Assembly (NCBI GenBank): GCA_034440575.1
Contig: JAOTOL010001645.1
Location: forward strand, 682,001-746,000
From: Imbricaverruca yamaguchii
Taxonomy: Eukaryota > Arthropoda > Thecostraca > Neoverrucidae
Length of the DNA stretch: 64,000 bases
Reading direction: 5' to 3'
Shown here: one piece after another, positions 10,310 through 22,099 of the stretch
Layout: each line of letters starts with the position of its first letter
Position numbering within the stretch: position 1 is the first letter of the stretch
Position numbers and translations under genes: made by a program
The notes under the pieces: model-generated
What the model was told of the DNA's origin: nothing
Database searches by the model: none
Seen by the model: only the letters and a program-made list of their open reading frames with translations

Positions 10310-12150
10310 CGTTTCAGAACGGGATGCTACGCCGGTCCATCATGTACTCCACTCAACTGAAGTCATACTCCTCCAGTTATAGGACATACGTTTCCGTGAA
10401 AAACGCCTAGCGGATACAATATGCCTGTCAGGTGTAGTAGCGGTAGGTACGCGAACAGCACCTCGTCGCGAGAAGCTGATAGACTGGCGCGCAGTGTTGC
10501 TAGTGGCTGATAATCAGATGTGCTGCGGCGTCCGCTGCATCACGTCCGTTTCTCGGAGCCAAGCAATCGTGGAAGTAGTGGCCAGTTGAATTGGTTACTC
10601 CACTTTGTACTCCGAGTCGACTGCCACGATCCCATCGTCCAATGGAATGGGATGTGACATTTGAATAACATGTGCACCTGGCGCCATCTATGGATACGGC
10701 ATGACACTGCGTTTGGCAAGTCACCTCGGCTGGTTTTCCTGCTGGTTGATCAGCTGAGCAACTGCTGAGTTGCGCGCAGTGCGGGATTGCGGAGATCCTC
10801 AACGCTGGTAGGACAGATAAGGAAAGGAAGATTAGACAGAAATAATCGTGAATACATTTAATGATGATTTGGATGCTCCTTAGGTGAAGCATGGTTAGGT
10901 GTTCTGGTGGAAGAGGTTTGGCTCAATTTGGGGGCTGCTACCCCCAATCTCCACATGTTTACGACCCTCACACTTGAAATCTCTTAGACGACTCCTGAAC
11001 GTCGGTGGATTATCGCTTTCAAATTTGGGGTAGCCGAGGCGGTGACCAAGGTAAGATTTTTTTCCAAGGTTTGCCGCCAATTAATTTTGTTTAAACTGTC
11101 CGGATTTACCACACTATTTTTGGCAGTTTCCGCACAACAAAAACAAAACCCGACAAATAGCACGCTGCAACATCTGATCCAGTCAACATGCCCACTGGTC
11201 CCGACTGGGCTTTTCGGCCAAGCTCTCTGCCTTGGCATATGCAACCTCTAGTGGGGTCTGGTGTCATCAAGGCGAACCCAGGAACTATCATGCATTCACG
11301 ATCTGCGCAATGCACCCTACGACATCGTAGACGGCCAACTCCTGGTTGCGGCGGACTCTGCCGGCGGTCGGCGATGCTGTCCTTCCGCACCGGCGGAACT
11401 TCTGCCACTGCCTCCCGCCGCGGCCGCCGATCTGTCGATGTTTCACCCTACAACGGATGTCGCAAATTGGTTTGTGGGCGATGTGCCATTCAATCTGGAA
11501 CAAAGTCACATCGTTGCCTTATAGTTTTCCTGCCAGTTTGCGAGATATGTTCGAAAGTCAAGTGGGCGGATTCCGCCAGCAGACCCCCTCCTGTGCGGGT
11601 TGGTGCGAGGCATTTCGCTAACCCTCGCTGGTGGGAGGAATTGCGCCACCTTCGTCAGTGGAGGGGGCTGCTTGTGCGATTCTCTGACGTTTCCAAATGA
11701 AACGTGCTGGAGGGATGAAAGAAAAGCGGGCTTGTTGGGTGTAGCAGGATATCGCGATTGACACCAGATCTTTGTATCTGGGGCGATAGGTGACCCTCCA
11801 GGTCAGGTCAAAGATTAACTCTTCGCAAAAATCGAGACTCAAAATTTCATCACAAACACTCCCTAACCTGCAACAGATACCACGTGCAATTTGAAACACC
11901 TTTAGTTAATATTGAGGTCTTCGTCTATGCTTCACGAATGCAAAGACATATCTAAAACTTATTTTAGAGCACAGGTCACGGGTCAAGTCAGGCCAAGTTG
12001 AAACCGTTTCACACCTGGTGGCATAGGTGTGCACGGTACTGCGTCCGCTATGGTGTTCGACGACTGTGCTTGTCCTGTAAATTTGGGTGCTGCTTTGAGA
12101 TAGTTCGAGTACCAATCGTGTTCGATACTACGTGCAGAAGAAGTGCCAGT
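10310..12150. other. No recognisable gene
   Basis: Overlapping frames of 60-170 residues occur on both strands around 11.1-11.9 kb in moderately GC-rich sequence. None shows a known domain, and opposite-strand frames are equally long, so I treat them as chance. Confidence 0.4.
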
Positions 12151-12165
12151 TGACAAGTCTATTGT

Positions 12166-12344
12166 TTGTTTATTGGTTGGTTCACGACACACTTTATGCA
12201 CATTCACGGCTAATGGCGCCGCCCACACTGTTTCGCCGGTGGGCCGCAGGATTGGGAAATGTCCTGAGTGGCGCTAGAGTCGAAACCGGGACCTTTGGTA
12301 CCCATAGCCCGACACCTTAACCACTCGGCCATCCTCGCCCCTGC
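12166..12344 (-). mobile_element. tRNA-derived SINE, copy 1 (179 bp)
   Basis: Read on the minus strand it begins with a Pol III A box, TGGCCGAGTGG, followed by GGTTTCGACTC as the B box. This resembles a Leu/Ser-type tRNA 5' half. It ends in an AATAAACAA tail. The target duplication CAAGTCTATTGT lies at 12154-12165 and 12345-12356. A second copy of identical length is at 19552-19730. Confidence 0.9.
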
Positions 12345-12628
12345 CAAGTCTATTGTCCCTCTCCACTCAACAGATGCACCTGACGGAACGGGACGCTCAC
12401 GGATTATCGATCAAGGAGTCAAAGCTTTCGCCATGTTGATAATCAGATCTTATGCACTTGCGTAGTCCGCCGACACAGAGGAACGCGGCTTTTAGTAACG
12501 AGCAGCAGCTACAATCAGCAGCGTACCTAGGATTTACGCTGCGGGCGAAACGAACTTGGAGAGGGCCAACAGCCCCCATTAAAAATGCCCTCGGTTTTCG
12601 ACCGCAATTTTTGTTCAAAGGGTCCATT

Positions 12629-12660
12629 GGGCGCGCGCGCGCGTGTGTGTGTGTGTGTAC
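12629..12660. repeat. (GC)n(GT)n microsatellite
   Basis: A run of GC dinucleotides passes directly into GT dinucleotides. Confidence 0.95.
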
Positions 12661-14650
12661 ACGCCTTTTCATGTGACGAGGGCATAGTTTGAAGGTCGGG
12701 CTAGTCGCGACGTGAAGCGCAAGACCAAGGATTGGTTGGCGTGAAGCAACAAAGCAAGGATCACGCTTGGCTGCCGTTCCGGAGGATCTCGGTGACAATT
12801 CGTGTGCAGAGAGCGCTCCATTGTGCGGTACGCCCCAAGAAAAGGACACGTCACAGTGTGTGTGCGGTGACGAGCTGAGGCTAGGATGCAGGGGCGAGGC
12901 CGGTTTATGAAGACGTTCTCCGGCGCGGCTCGACGAAAGCTCATTAAAGGCTTTTGTTTGCGGCTGGCAGAGCGAACTGGCGCCGGCGCGACACGCGGGT
13001 CGAGAGTCAAAACAATAAGCGGCGCAGACCGGGAAGACGGCGCCGTCAGTGAAACTGAGCGTCGAGTGGAGCTGGTGGAGAGCAGTGTGAGAACGCAGCA
13101 TGTCGGAACAGGATAGCCGAGGATAGTTGATGGTTGCCGTTGCAAGTTGCTAACACCGCATTCGCTAATGTGATAACATGTTGGTAAAAGTCATTGTTTC
13201 CACCCACCCTAGGGCACAAATGGACGGCTATATCGTATTCAGGACTTAGAATACCTGTAGATATTCTGTTAAGCCAAAAAAGCGTATCCGAGGTCAGCTT
13301 AGATCAATAACCGTGCAGGACTTTGGAACAGCACAGGGACAATGCTTTAATATCAGTTCAGCCATCTATTAACAAAAATCGCACAAAATGTCGCTGTCGC
13401 TTGTGTTCAAAATATCCCTTAAAGGTCACACTGTTTTTGAGCCTGGAATCATCTGGCGAAATTAGAATGCATCCTTTAGCAATGTATGCACCGAAGGGAA
13501 AGCAGAAACAGCAAAGATATCTGCGAAATCAAGGACTCATGCCAACATGAACAGTCATCCTAACTGGCGATAAAAGGAAATCAAGCCTCTGAAGACAAAG
13601 AAGCATCTGCAGTAGCAACGGACTGGCACGTTTCTCTGTTACGTTTCTCTGTTAGATATATGTATATACATGGATGTTTCCGAATGTTCTGGGTGGGGGG
13701 GATAGGGCGCATCGACCATGGTAGGTCATTTAGTTCTCGATGTTCCGTTCATTGTTTCTAGCTTTCGCCTTTTTGCGCTATGAATATTTGACATGGCTGT
13801 CTCTAGCTGATAGCAGTCATGTATTATAGAAACTCGATTGATTCAACACAATTATATGCAATACAAGTTTGCTTGGGCAGGCCAGGGTACTATAATACGG
13901 TTGCATCTTTGATGATGTATGAGGTTCGTATAACAATGTTCTATCAACTGCAGCATCGAGCAGCATTGCATGTTTAGAGGGCTGCATAATACATCCTGTA
14001 AAATCGAAGCTGAAATAATTCTTGCCTTGTCCCGAATATGGTGAAATATATTTTCGAGGCACTAATTTCCGTGTCTTCATGAGCGTGTACCGAATCTTTC
14101 AGGCGAATTCTGAGTAGTGATGAACTTTCTTTCTTACACAAACGGTCTTCCACGCTAGGCTAAAAGTTGGAATAGGCTATGTGTTCCACAAACAGTTTTC
14201 AACGGTAAGTTACAACCTGGGGTAATTTTTATCTGCCACACATACTCGTTTGTTTCCGAGAACACACAATTTTGCATATGGCCGGGAGCCCAACATTAAT
14301 GCTGATGTTTACTTCGCACGCTGTTCATTCCGCACTGGTAACTAGCGAACTTTGAGCTATTCACGCCAATTTGCCGTTGAGTAATATGTTGACTGCCAGC
14401 GGATATCTGGCGCTATGCTGCCAATGCAAGGCAAGGGCACTCGGCATGCAAACGAGAATGGTGCTCTCTCAACGCCCACTCTTTCAGCATAAACGAACGG
14501 AACTTCTGTACGTGATCTAACACAAGCGTTGTCGTATCGGCACCCCTGAACGAAATTGTGCTCAATCACCTCAGCATTCAAAACTCTGCTCGAGGTTGCG
14601 GAATAGCTGACGTCCGACTGCAGATATCAGCACTGCGACTCACTTTCGAG
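12661..14650. other. No recognisable gene; one family A box
   Basis: A GC-rich part (12.7-13.1 kb) gives long frames on both strands (for example 12397-13101 minus) without recognisable domains. At 13704-13730 there is a GGGCGCATCGAC box of dispersed family A. The remainder is AT-rich and unremarkable. Confidence 0.4.
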
Positions 14651-14681
14651 GTGCCTGGTGAGATGCAGAATCTGCACACCC

Positions 14682-14890
14682 TCACGCCAGTACTGACGTC
14701 ACGTGTCACGCCTGACTCATGCCAATACTGACGTCACGAGTCACACCCTCATGCCAATACTGACGTCACGAGTAACACCCTCATGTCAATACTGACGTCA
14801 CGAGTCACACCCACTCACCAGCACTGCCTTTACGAGTCACACCCATACACCAATGCGGTCGTCATGAGTCACACCCACTCACTAATACTG
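14682..14890. repeat. Degenerate 32-36 bp tandem repeat carrying TGACGTCA sites
   Basis: The unit is roughly AATACTGACGTCACGAGTCACACCC plus CTCATGCC. The palindrome TGACGTCA, the consensus CRE/ATF site, is present exactly four times at 14694, 14729, 14761 and 14793. An AP-1 palindrome TGACTCA occurs at 14713. Later units have lost the CRE core (GTCATGAGTCACACCC). The same unit resumes after the CA tract at about 15088-15240. The sites are seen; regulatory use is not shown. Confidence 0.85.
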
Positions 14891-14904
14891 TTGGCACGAG
14901 TCGC

Positions 14905-15087
14905 GCGCGCGCACACACACACACACACACACAACACACACACACGCACACGCACACGACACGACACGCACACGCACACGACACGCACACGCACACGCAC
15001 ACGCCACACGCACACGCACACACACGCACACGCACACGCACACGCACACGCACACGACACGTCACGAGTCACGCACACGCACACGCA
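14905..15087. repeat. CA / CACG microsatellite
   Basis: Runs of ACAC pass into (CACACG)n and (CACGACA)n. Frames through it (for example 14783-15355) are His/Thr-rich repeat translations. Confidence 0.95.
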
Positions 15088-15597
15088 ATACCGTTGTCAC
15101 GAGTCACACCTACACACCAATACTGTCGTCACGAGTCACACCTACACACCAATACTGTTGTCACAAGTCACACCCACTCACCAATACTGTTGTCACGAGT
15201 CGCACACACACACACACAAATGCTGTCGTCACAAGTCACGCACACACCTTACATCGTGCCAAGCGGCCCACGCAACAGTTCTATCTCGACCTTTGTCACG
15301 CCCGGGTGAGGCCACTGCCGCGTCACGTGTGGCGCGTCGGTCGTGTGTGACGTGACGCGGTCGCGGCGTCAGCGGCGCAACAGCCGACCGACGCTCCTAC
15401 GGCCGCCGGAAGCTGCCAGACACGCCGACTTCCATGAGCATTTATCACGCGTCCATTTCATAAATGCGGCCGGAACAATTACCGAGCCGGGCGGCGGGAG
15501 TGCAGGCGTCGCCCGGGCGGCTGGTCGCCGGGTGTCGCTCGGGCCACGGCCGGCGATTAGTTGGTCGCGCTCCGCCGGCCGTCTCCGCGGCGCGTGG

Positions 15598-15750
15598 CTC
15601 GACAGCACGCCACAGAGATCCGAGTAGCATGCTAACTGGAGGGTTACACCCACCCCCCCCCCCCCCCCACCCACCCCACCCCCGCCCCTTCCCAGGAAAT
15701 CAGAACGATCTGCATGGCTCGACCGCGAGGCTCAGGGATCCGAGTAACAT
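15598..15750. repeat. Direct repeat of about 35 bp around a poly-C tract
   Basis: GGCTCGACMGC followed by CAGRGATCCGAGTARCAT occurs at about 15596-15632 and again at about 15715-15750. A run of C (15652-15669) and C-rich sequence lie between them. Confidence 0.6.
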
Positions 15751-15880
15751 TGGGGAGGGTACAATACATGAAGGCAATGCGTAGGTCCAAGTGGACTGTG
15801 GGGCATACCACAGATGGCCCCATGTTAAACGCCTGAATTATTGCGGGTGCAATGGTCCCCTCGACAGTGTGGAAATCAAC
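15740..15880. repeat. Dispersed repeat family B, copy 2
   Basis: It contains GTACAATACATGAAGGCAA, GGGGCATACCACAGATGG and CCCATGTTAAACGCCTGAA. The order matches copies at 10010 and 29262. Confidence 0.55.
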
Positions 15881-16287
15881 ACGAATGGCGACTAGGCATT
15901 ACTGTATTTGTCAGGGTACCTAGGTATTCCAAAATGTGCCAAAATCCAAAATGAGGAAAAGGAAAATTCACCCGGATGCGAATGGCGTCCATGTTATGCT
16001 TCGAAGTCAAATGACTGCATGCGACATGTCGTGCGTTGGTTAATGTGGAAAAGCCACGTTCGAAATCAGCAGAATCTGGTGGGAAGAGAAGAATAAGCAT
16101 TGACCATTCCTTCGTCCAATTGGCACAGAGCCAGGAGCGTCAGATTTCGTCGAGCTATGTTTAGAGCACCGGGCGGAAATGGTGCTCCCCTCCCTGTCCC
16201 AGGGCCGGCTGTCAGTGCGTGGGTGTCTCATGCAGGCACACTGATACTAGCACATGTGCATACAGCACACATTATTATGGAGTATTA

Positions 16288-16288
<1 letters not shown>

Positions 16289-16384
<96 letters not shown>
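16289..16384. repeat. (TA)n microsatellite, about 48 repeats
   Basis: An uninterrupted TA run. Frames through it are YIYI translations. Confidence 0.98.
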
Positions 16385-16386
<2 letters not shown>

Positions 16387-16387
16387 T

Positions 16388-17620
16388 ATGGAGTGTACGC
16401 AGCGATGCATAAGTGTGGATGCAATGAATATTCATTTCATGGCATTAACGTGGAGGGAATCATTCAGCCCATCGCAAATGATAATTTCGACGGTGACGAC
16501 AATCCGCCCGCAGATAAAGTGGTACTGCCGCTTTCCACTGCCGACCATGCGACCGACGATGAGGAAGGGGATGACGCTGATGTCACCTGGACATGGTGAA
16601 GCCCACATCCACACCCGGCAGCAGCCCACACAGTCTGGTCACCTGAAGAAAATTATGAAAGGCGGGGATGTCGCACATTAGAAACAGACAAAACCGCACT
16701 ACTCGAAAACACTACCGCAGGCGGAGGATGCAAAGCTACGCAAGGATGAGATGGAGGTGCATGACCGGAAATCTCTGGTACAGCTGTTTTGAAAGATGTT
16801 GTTGAAGGAAACTACCAGCGAGTATTAACTGAGACTTCGTGCTACGACACCACCAACAAGAAAGACCAGTTCTAAGAGCATCCCGCTAGGCTGTTTCAAG
16901 GCATTCATTAGAATCCTTCTCTCCTCAGGACAACGCCAGCTATCGAGTGGGCATCATGACTGGCGCCGGTGTCCCGGGCGTTGGCGATGTACCACAGGTA
17001 ATGAGCCAAAATAGGTACGCCAAGATAAGGGCCTGCCTCCATTTCCAGGACAACAGCCCTGCTTCAGCCAGAACCCACGATCGTATTGGTCGTGGGTTCG
17101 AAGTTCGATCGTTCATCAAAATGTTGAATCGGATCTGGGAGAAATTCGGAATTTTGGAGGGGATCTGACCATGGATGAAATGGCCGTGAAGTACACCGGG
17201 CGCAGTTCTGGTCATCGATGAAATGGTCGTGAAGTACTGCGGGAGCAGTTCTGGCCATCGATGAAATGGTCGTGAAGTACTGCGGGAGCAGTTCTGGCCA
17301 TCGATGAAATCGCCGTGAAGTACAGCGGGCACAGTTCTGGGTATCGAAGAAGTGGTCTTGAAGTACTGTAGGAGCAGTTCTTACCATGGATGAAATGATC
17401 GTGAAGTACTGCGGGCGCAGATGGTCAGAAGACGGTCGATGCAACGATCGTGCAGTACTGCAGGCGCAGCTCCATGAAACGATTCGTCAGCGGCAACCAG
17501 GTACGTTTTGGCTGCAAGATGTGGCCAACGCGGGGCCATCTGCTATTTGGTGTTATTTTCAAGGAAATCATCAAGCTTTGCCTCGAGCGATCATGACTAA
17601 TGAGGTTACCAGTTGTTCAT
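16388..17620 (+). pseudogene. piggyBac-type transposase fossil
   Basis: An acidic N-terminal stretch (DNFDGDDNPP, DDEEGDDAD at about 16480-16595) is typical of piggyBac transposases. The clearest block is at 16947-17168: QVMSQNRYAKIRACLHFQDN, then HDRIGRGFEVRSFIKMLNRIWEKF. This matches the family pattern of MSRNRF..I.R.LHF.DN then D.L.KIRP.I..LN..F. Immediately after comes DEMAVKYTGRSS, equivalent to the (S)xDExMxxFKGRSS motif holding the first catalytic Asp, in a new frame. Downstream, near 17475-17580, frame-shifted sequence reads RFGCKMW and LLFGVIFK, like the KP.RWGFK.W...GYL.. segment. The fossil has stops, frameshifts and an internal repeat expansion, and the rest of the catalytic core is missing. 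Confidence 0.75.
17164..17470 (+). repeat. About 50-bp tandem repeat built from the piggyBac DDE motif
   Basis: The unit contains ATGAAATGGTCGTGAAGTAC followed by TGCGGGMGCAGTTCTGGCCATCG. It repeats about five to six times (unit starts near 17170, 17215, 17263, 17302, 17353 and 17386). Translated, each unit gives DEM-VKYCGRSS-like peptide, so the repeated segment is the first catalytic motif of the transposase. Confidence 0.85.
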
Positions 17621-17859
17621 GGCATTATCTGGACATAAGTTCCATTATTATGTTTTTGTATCATCGAGTCCTCGATTCTGCAACTCATGGGTATCTTCCA
17701 TGTTCAAGCAGGAGTGTAGTAAATATCTACGTTTTCAACCCAAGTGGCTGCTGGATAACCATTAGCAGTTCAGGAGCCCTTAAGCCTAATATCCAAATTC
17801 ACATCCAAATACAAAAAGTACCTCCTGAACAAATAGCAGTTCAGGAGCCCTAAAATGCA

Positions 17860-19540
17860 CCAAAAGTATCAATTTAGTTAAATTCATATTGACTCTCACA
17901 GCTGTTCAGCCATTTTCACAACATTGTAAGCGCATTTATACGCTTTGTTTGTGCAAAAGCTGTAAAGGCCATTCATAAAATGATGGAAGCGGCTTTTACA
18001 TACAGGCGCCATTTTTCAAATCGTCTATTCACCAGCACTGTAGTGCATTTACCTGTGATCATCAGTGCTGCAGTGTGGCAAGCTGTGAGCACCGCAGTGT
18101 ATTTGTGGTATATTATATTAGTATCTGTAAGTAGCGTTCAAATGTGATTCTCAGCCACCGGTTTTGTTTGCGCTCATAGCATTACCACCATCTGAAGCAA
18201 AGGGATACAACTTTGTCTCCTAATCGCCGGTACCAGACTGTCTTCTTCAAAATAAAAATAATTAGAAACAAGTCAACCCTTTTCTTTTTCTTGGCTTCCA
18301 TGAAGCCATTGGCAAAATGGATTTGTTGTCAATTGTTTCAACTGTTCGAAAATAAACAAACAATTAATTTGTGTTGCCTACATACATTAGTGTATACTAC
18401 ATAGACTATGCTCACTTGTCATAGTGCAATTTACTCGACTGACGCATACAACTAGAAATTGACTATTTTATTATCGTCGCAGATCTCAGCAGAATTAACA
18501 GATGTCAGGGCGAGGTGTCCGCTTAAGATAGACGCCACCAGCTCTAGGACAAAATGCATGCCAATGTGTCCGGTTGAATTGAGTTTAATGTTCCCTATCA
18601 GGCTACATTCTGAATGTCAGCCCGATGTGCTGTGCATGCTGAAATCACAACCGCTCTTAGCCTTGCATGCAACCGTAATGGCTTAAATTCAGAGTGATAA
18701 TACCACATATCATTTAACCGCAACGATCCGAGGTAGATAACAGCTACGGTCGAGCAGTTTCCCCGCGACCAGGACAAAACGGAGTGCGGCGGTCTTGCCT
18801 CATGATGTTCCATACAACACGGACCGCTTGGTAGGCATGTTTTGCCAGGTCATGGCAAGTCACGGAACGATTTAAATCTTTTCGAACTCTTGTTTGGCAG
18901 ATGGTTCCACAAATTGTTTTTGTTTGCTTCAGTGAGTTTAATATGCTCAGGTGAATGAAATTCGACGCTTATTGATGTTTTCCGATGACGCTGCCTCGCC
19001 TGTGACCTTCTTGAGGGCGGACAAGGTCACTGATTTAGATCAACCTCGATCGAGGATTGTTTTGTGTTGCAACAGAATAACAAAACAACTCTTAGGCCCA
19101 ATATGTGAATTCTGTGACCGTCAAAGGAGCTTTGACGTTCACTCAGGAGCTCCAAACAAATCACTCAAAGTTTTTACGAACCATTGTGTATCACAGTTGG
19201 GTAACCTGGCAAGGCTTGGGACGAGTCCAGTGAATCCGTTGAGATACTGATATACTTATACAAATCTAGCCTACACTCAAGTTGTTAGTTCGTGCCTCTT
19301 TCGATTAATTCGTGGAAGGGTAAGGCGTGGATACCTGGCTGCTAGTCTTGACATATGTGCCATTACCGGAACTGAGGGTCACTTGTTCATTGGTCACTTG
19401 TTGACTAAAAGTACACATATTTGGCACCATTGGGTGCTCCTTGTGACAAGTTGTACGCCCGTTTTCTTTTGTACCGCGCTCCTACCACAGATTGGAGAGA
19501 AATTGTGAGTGAGGTGGGAGGTTTGACTTCCCCTCGGTTG
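17860..19540. other. No recognisable gene
   Basis: AT-rich sequence with short frames and no domain or repeat I can identify. Confidence 0.45.
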
Positions 19541-19551
19541 GTATTTCCAGT

Positions 19552-19730
19552 CGGTTTGTTTATTGGGTGGTTCACGACGCACTTTCTGCACATTTACGGC
19601 TAATGGCGCCGCCCACACTGTTTCGCCAGTGGGCCGCGGGATTGGGAAATGTCCGGAGCGGCGCTAGTGTCGAAGCCGGGACCTTTGGAACCCAGAGCCC
19701 AACACTTTAACCACTCGGCCACCCCCGCCC
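19552..19730 (-). mobile_element. tRNA-derived SINE, copy 2 (179 bp)
   Basis: It has the same structure as copy 1: on the minus strand GGGGGTGGCCGAGTGGTTAA at the 5' end (A box), GGCTTCGACAC as the B box, then a shared body and an AATAAACAAA tail. The target duplication GTATTTCCAGT lies at 19541-19551 and 19731-19741. Confidence 0.92.
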
Positions 19731-19744
19731 GTATTTCCAGTTGG

Positions 19745-22080
19745 GCGGGAAGGCTGCCACCTGCAGAGTGCACCTCGTTAGCGTTTCCAACTTAGCTACG
19801 CTGACAAAGCGCGTCCTGTAGGCGATGATTAATTCCAGCGTGTAGATTAGTTCCACCTTTATCTCATATTGTTATGTTTAAGGCCCGCCGCCACAGATCA
19901 GGTGGCCAGGAGTACCTGTGTTGGCCACGTAGCAAGTGCTTTTGGCAATGCCACTTCGCACATGTTATATTGGCAAGATGAAATCATATCCGTAGGCGAC
20001 TGCAATGTCCAAGATGCTCCAAAGTTTGTGAAGCTTCTGAATTCTGGTGAAAGGTATCTACGAGCGAGTTCTGACGTGAGACAAACACCAAGAATGCATC
20101 TTTTGCGTCGAGACCGTTGTTCGACGACCGCGGCAACCTTGGCGTAGGTCTGGAAGGAAATAAAAGCTGAGTATTCTCCTCCGAGACGTACGCAAATTAT
20201 CGCGTGTCGCGCGGGTCTCTGTTAAATGAGCCGGTGAATGGCAGTGCACACACCACCATCTCGGATTTTGATTAAATGGTGTTTGTGGGGCTGCACCACG
20301 CGCCGATCATGATTCAGGTACTCTCTAACATAGCTTGTGTAATCAACCATTGGTTGTTAACAGCGACGTCTATATATGACGTCACAACATGACATGCACC
20401 GGACAAACATTTGCCATGAAGGCATTTTACAGACCTGAAAGCGGCTATATATTGCGGGATCTCTCCATCCCTCTCTTATGATATCTTCGGTGGTCACTTC
20501 GAGATAACATTCCAGAAATTTCGTAGAACCCAGCACGGTCTCCTTTTCCTGAAGAAAATATAATCGTGGAAAATAGTTCTGTCAGTCTTATCAGTCAATT
20601 TCCTTTGCATGCGCCGAGCCGATCAACCTACGCAACAGCTGTTCGCTGCGCTATATGTGCGAGCTGAAACAGTTCAGTCAGTCTTCTGTGTCAACTTCCG
20701 AAGACAGCACACTCGTTTTTAGCATGTCACGTGACCACTGGCTTCTTCGGCGTCAGTGCAGCTACTTCGTACTTCGTGTTGCGTTATGCCGCACTTCTTT
20801 AGTCTTTGTTTCTGCATACCCGACCTATATCAAATGCGTTTCTTGTCGTAGGCTGTATATTACTGTCCATCGATCATAGTTATTGATGCGCTATAAACCT
20901 TGACTTAATCTAAGTGAAGCCTGCCTTAATTGGTGATCCGTGCACATATGTAATAAATAAATAATGCACAATGTTGAACTTGGCAAATCGTGATTCTTTT
21001 ACGTTCTCATAGCATACAACCTTTGAACGACTTAAATCCTATATCATGTGTATACAAAATAATAAGTAGGGTGTCTGCAAGAATGACTGAAAAGCATGGT
21101 GTCGGTTGCAGCCATTCTTACATCGCGGTTCCTAGTATACGTACAACCCTGTCCGGCGAGCATTGTTGTGCGTGTGTCGCATGTGCCGAGCGCGGGCCGT
21201 GGTTTATGGCACCACGGACGCGCGACCCACTTCCGACTGTTCGCCCTGGCAGGGCCCAGTCGCGCCAGGGCAAGGCCAGAGGCAGCAGCGTGTGTATTCG
21301 AGCCGTGGACAATATAGAGACCGTGATAGACCAGTGTATCACAAGACTGAGGACTGAGCGTGCACCACCACAAGCATCAACAAAATCAGTAGATACTGAC
21401 CAGACTGAATCCGGTCGGATCGAGCGACCCACACGCTGGCCGGGCCGCCGCACCTCCGAGTCAGCGCCGCACCCATCTACTCAGCCTTTTTACTCAGCAC
21501 GCCCACCACGCGGCCATTGTCAGCAAGTTGGACGGCGAGAGCAGTCCACGGTGTCGAAGGGTCGGTGCTTGATGACCCATTGCTTGCAGGCTTGTTCCGG
21601 TGTTTCACTTTCGCAGCAACGTGGGTCGGTCGCTCGTGTTGGCTGTTGACGAGCTGGCCTAGCACCGTCACACCCAGAGGTGAGCGTGATTATGCAGTGT
21701 GCAAGCTTTAGACACAAGTATTTAATCTGTGCCAACTCGAGCAAATTGCGGCATACGACGACGCGAATTGCATCGGTTCGATCAGTGCGCAAAGCCTATC
21801 AGCACGCACCGGTTCACGCCGGTGTCGTAGCCAGGGGGCACAGGGGAACGTGCCCCTCTCCCTCAGAGCAGTGGGAGTCAGATGGGCCCCATAGCCCTTA
21901 TCGCCGAACGTGTGTGATTCTTCCCAACAGCAGCGCAACCACACCTTTTAAGGGCCCCTGTTAGTCGACGAACGTTTGACTGAACGCATTTTAAGGATGG
22001 CAGTGGAGTTGCATGAGACATCACAAATTCGACGGTGCTCAGATTTCCCAAGACCACTTGAACTACCAAGTGCCCTTTCA
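19745..22080. other. No recognisable gene
   Basis: Around 21.1-21.7 kb the sequence is GC-richer and open on several frames, the longest 219 residues. Frames on both strands are comparable and none has a known domain. Confidence 0.4.
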
Positions 22081-22099
22081 TCCGTTTCGGAATTTTGTA

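Noticed and set aside
12397..13145. 234- and 158-codon minus-strand frames
   Set aside because: GC-rich region open on several frames, with no domain and overlap of a SINE flank and a GT microsatellite.
14783..15355. 190-codon His/Thr-rich frame
   Set aside because: It is a translation of CA/CACG microsatellite and the CRE array.
16219..16599. 126-codon frame with a long YIYIYI run
   Set aside because: The run is the (TA)n microsatellite; only the acidic tail after it has meaning, as piggyBac N-terminal remnant.
19657..19730. Functional tRNA gene on the minus strand
   Set aside because: Only the 5' half with A and B boxes is tRNA-like; there is no acceptor-stem closure. The unit has target duplications and a second copy, so it is a SINE.
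20990..21649. 219-codon plus-strand frame
   Set aside because: No recognisable motif, opposite frames equally open, composition driven by GC content.
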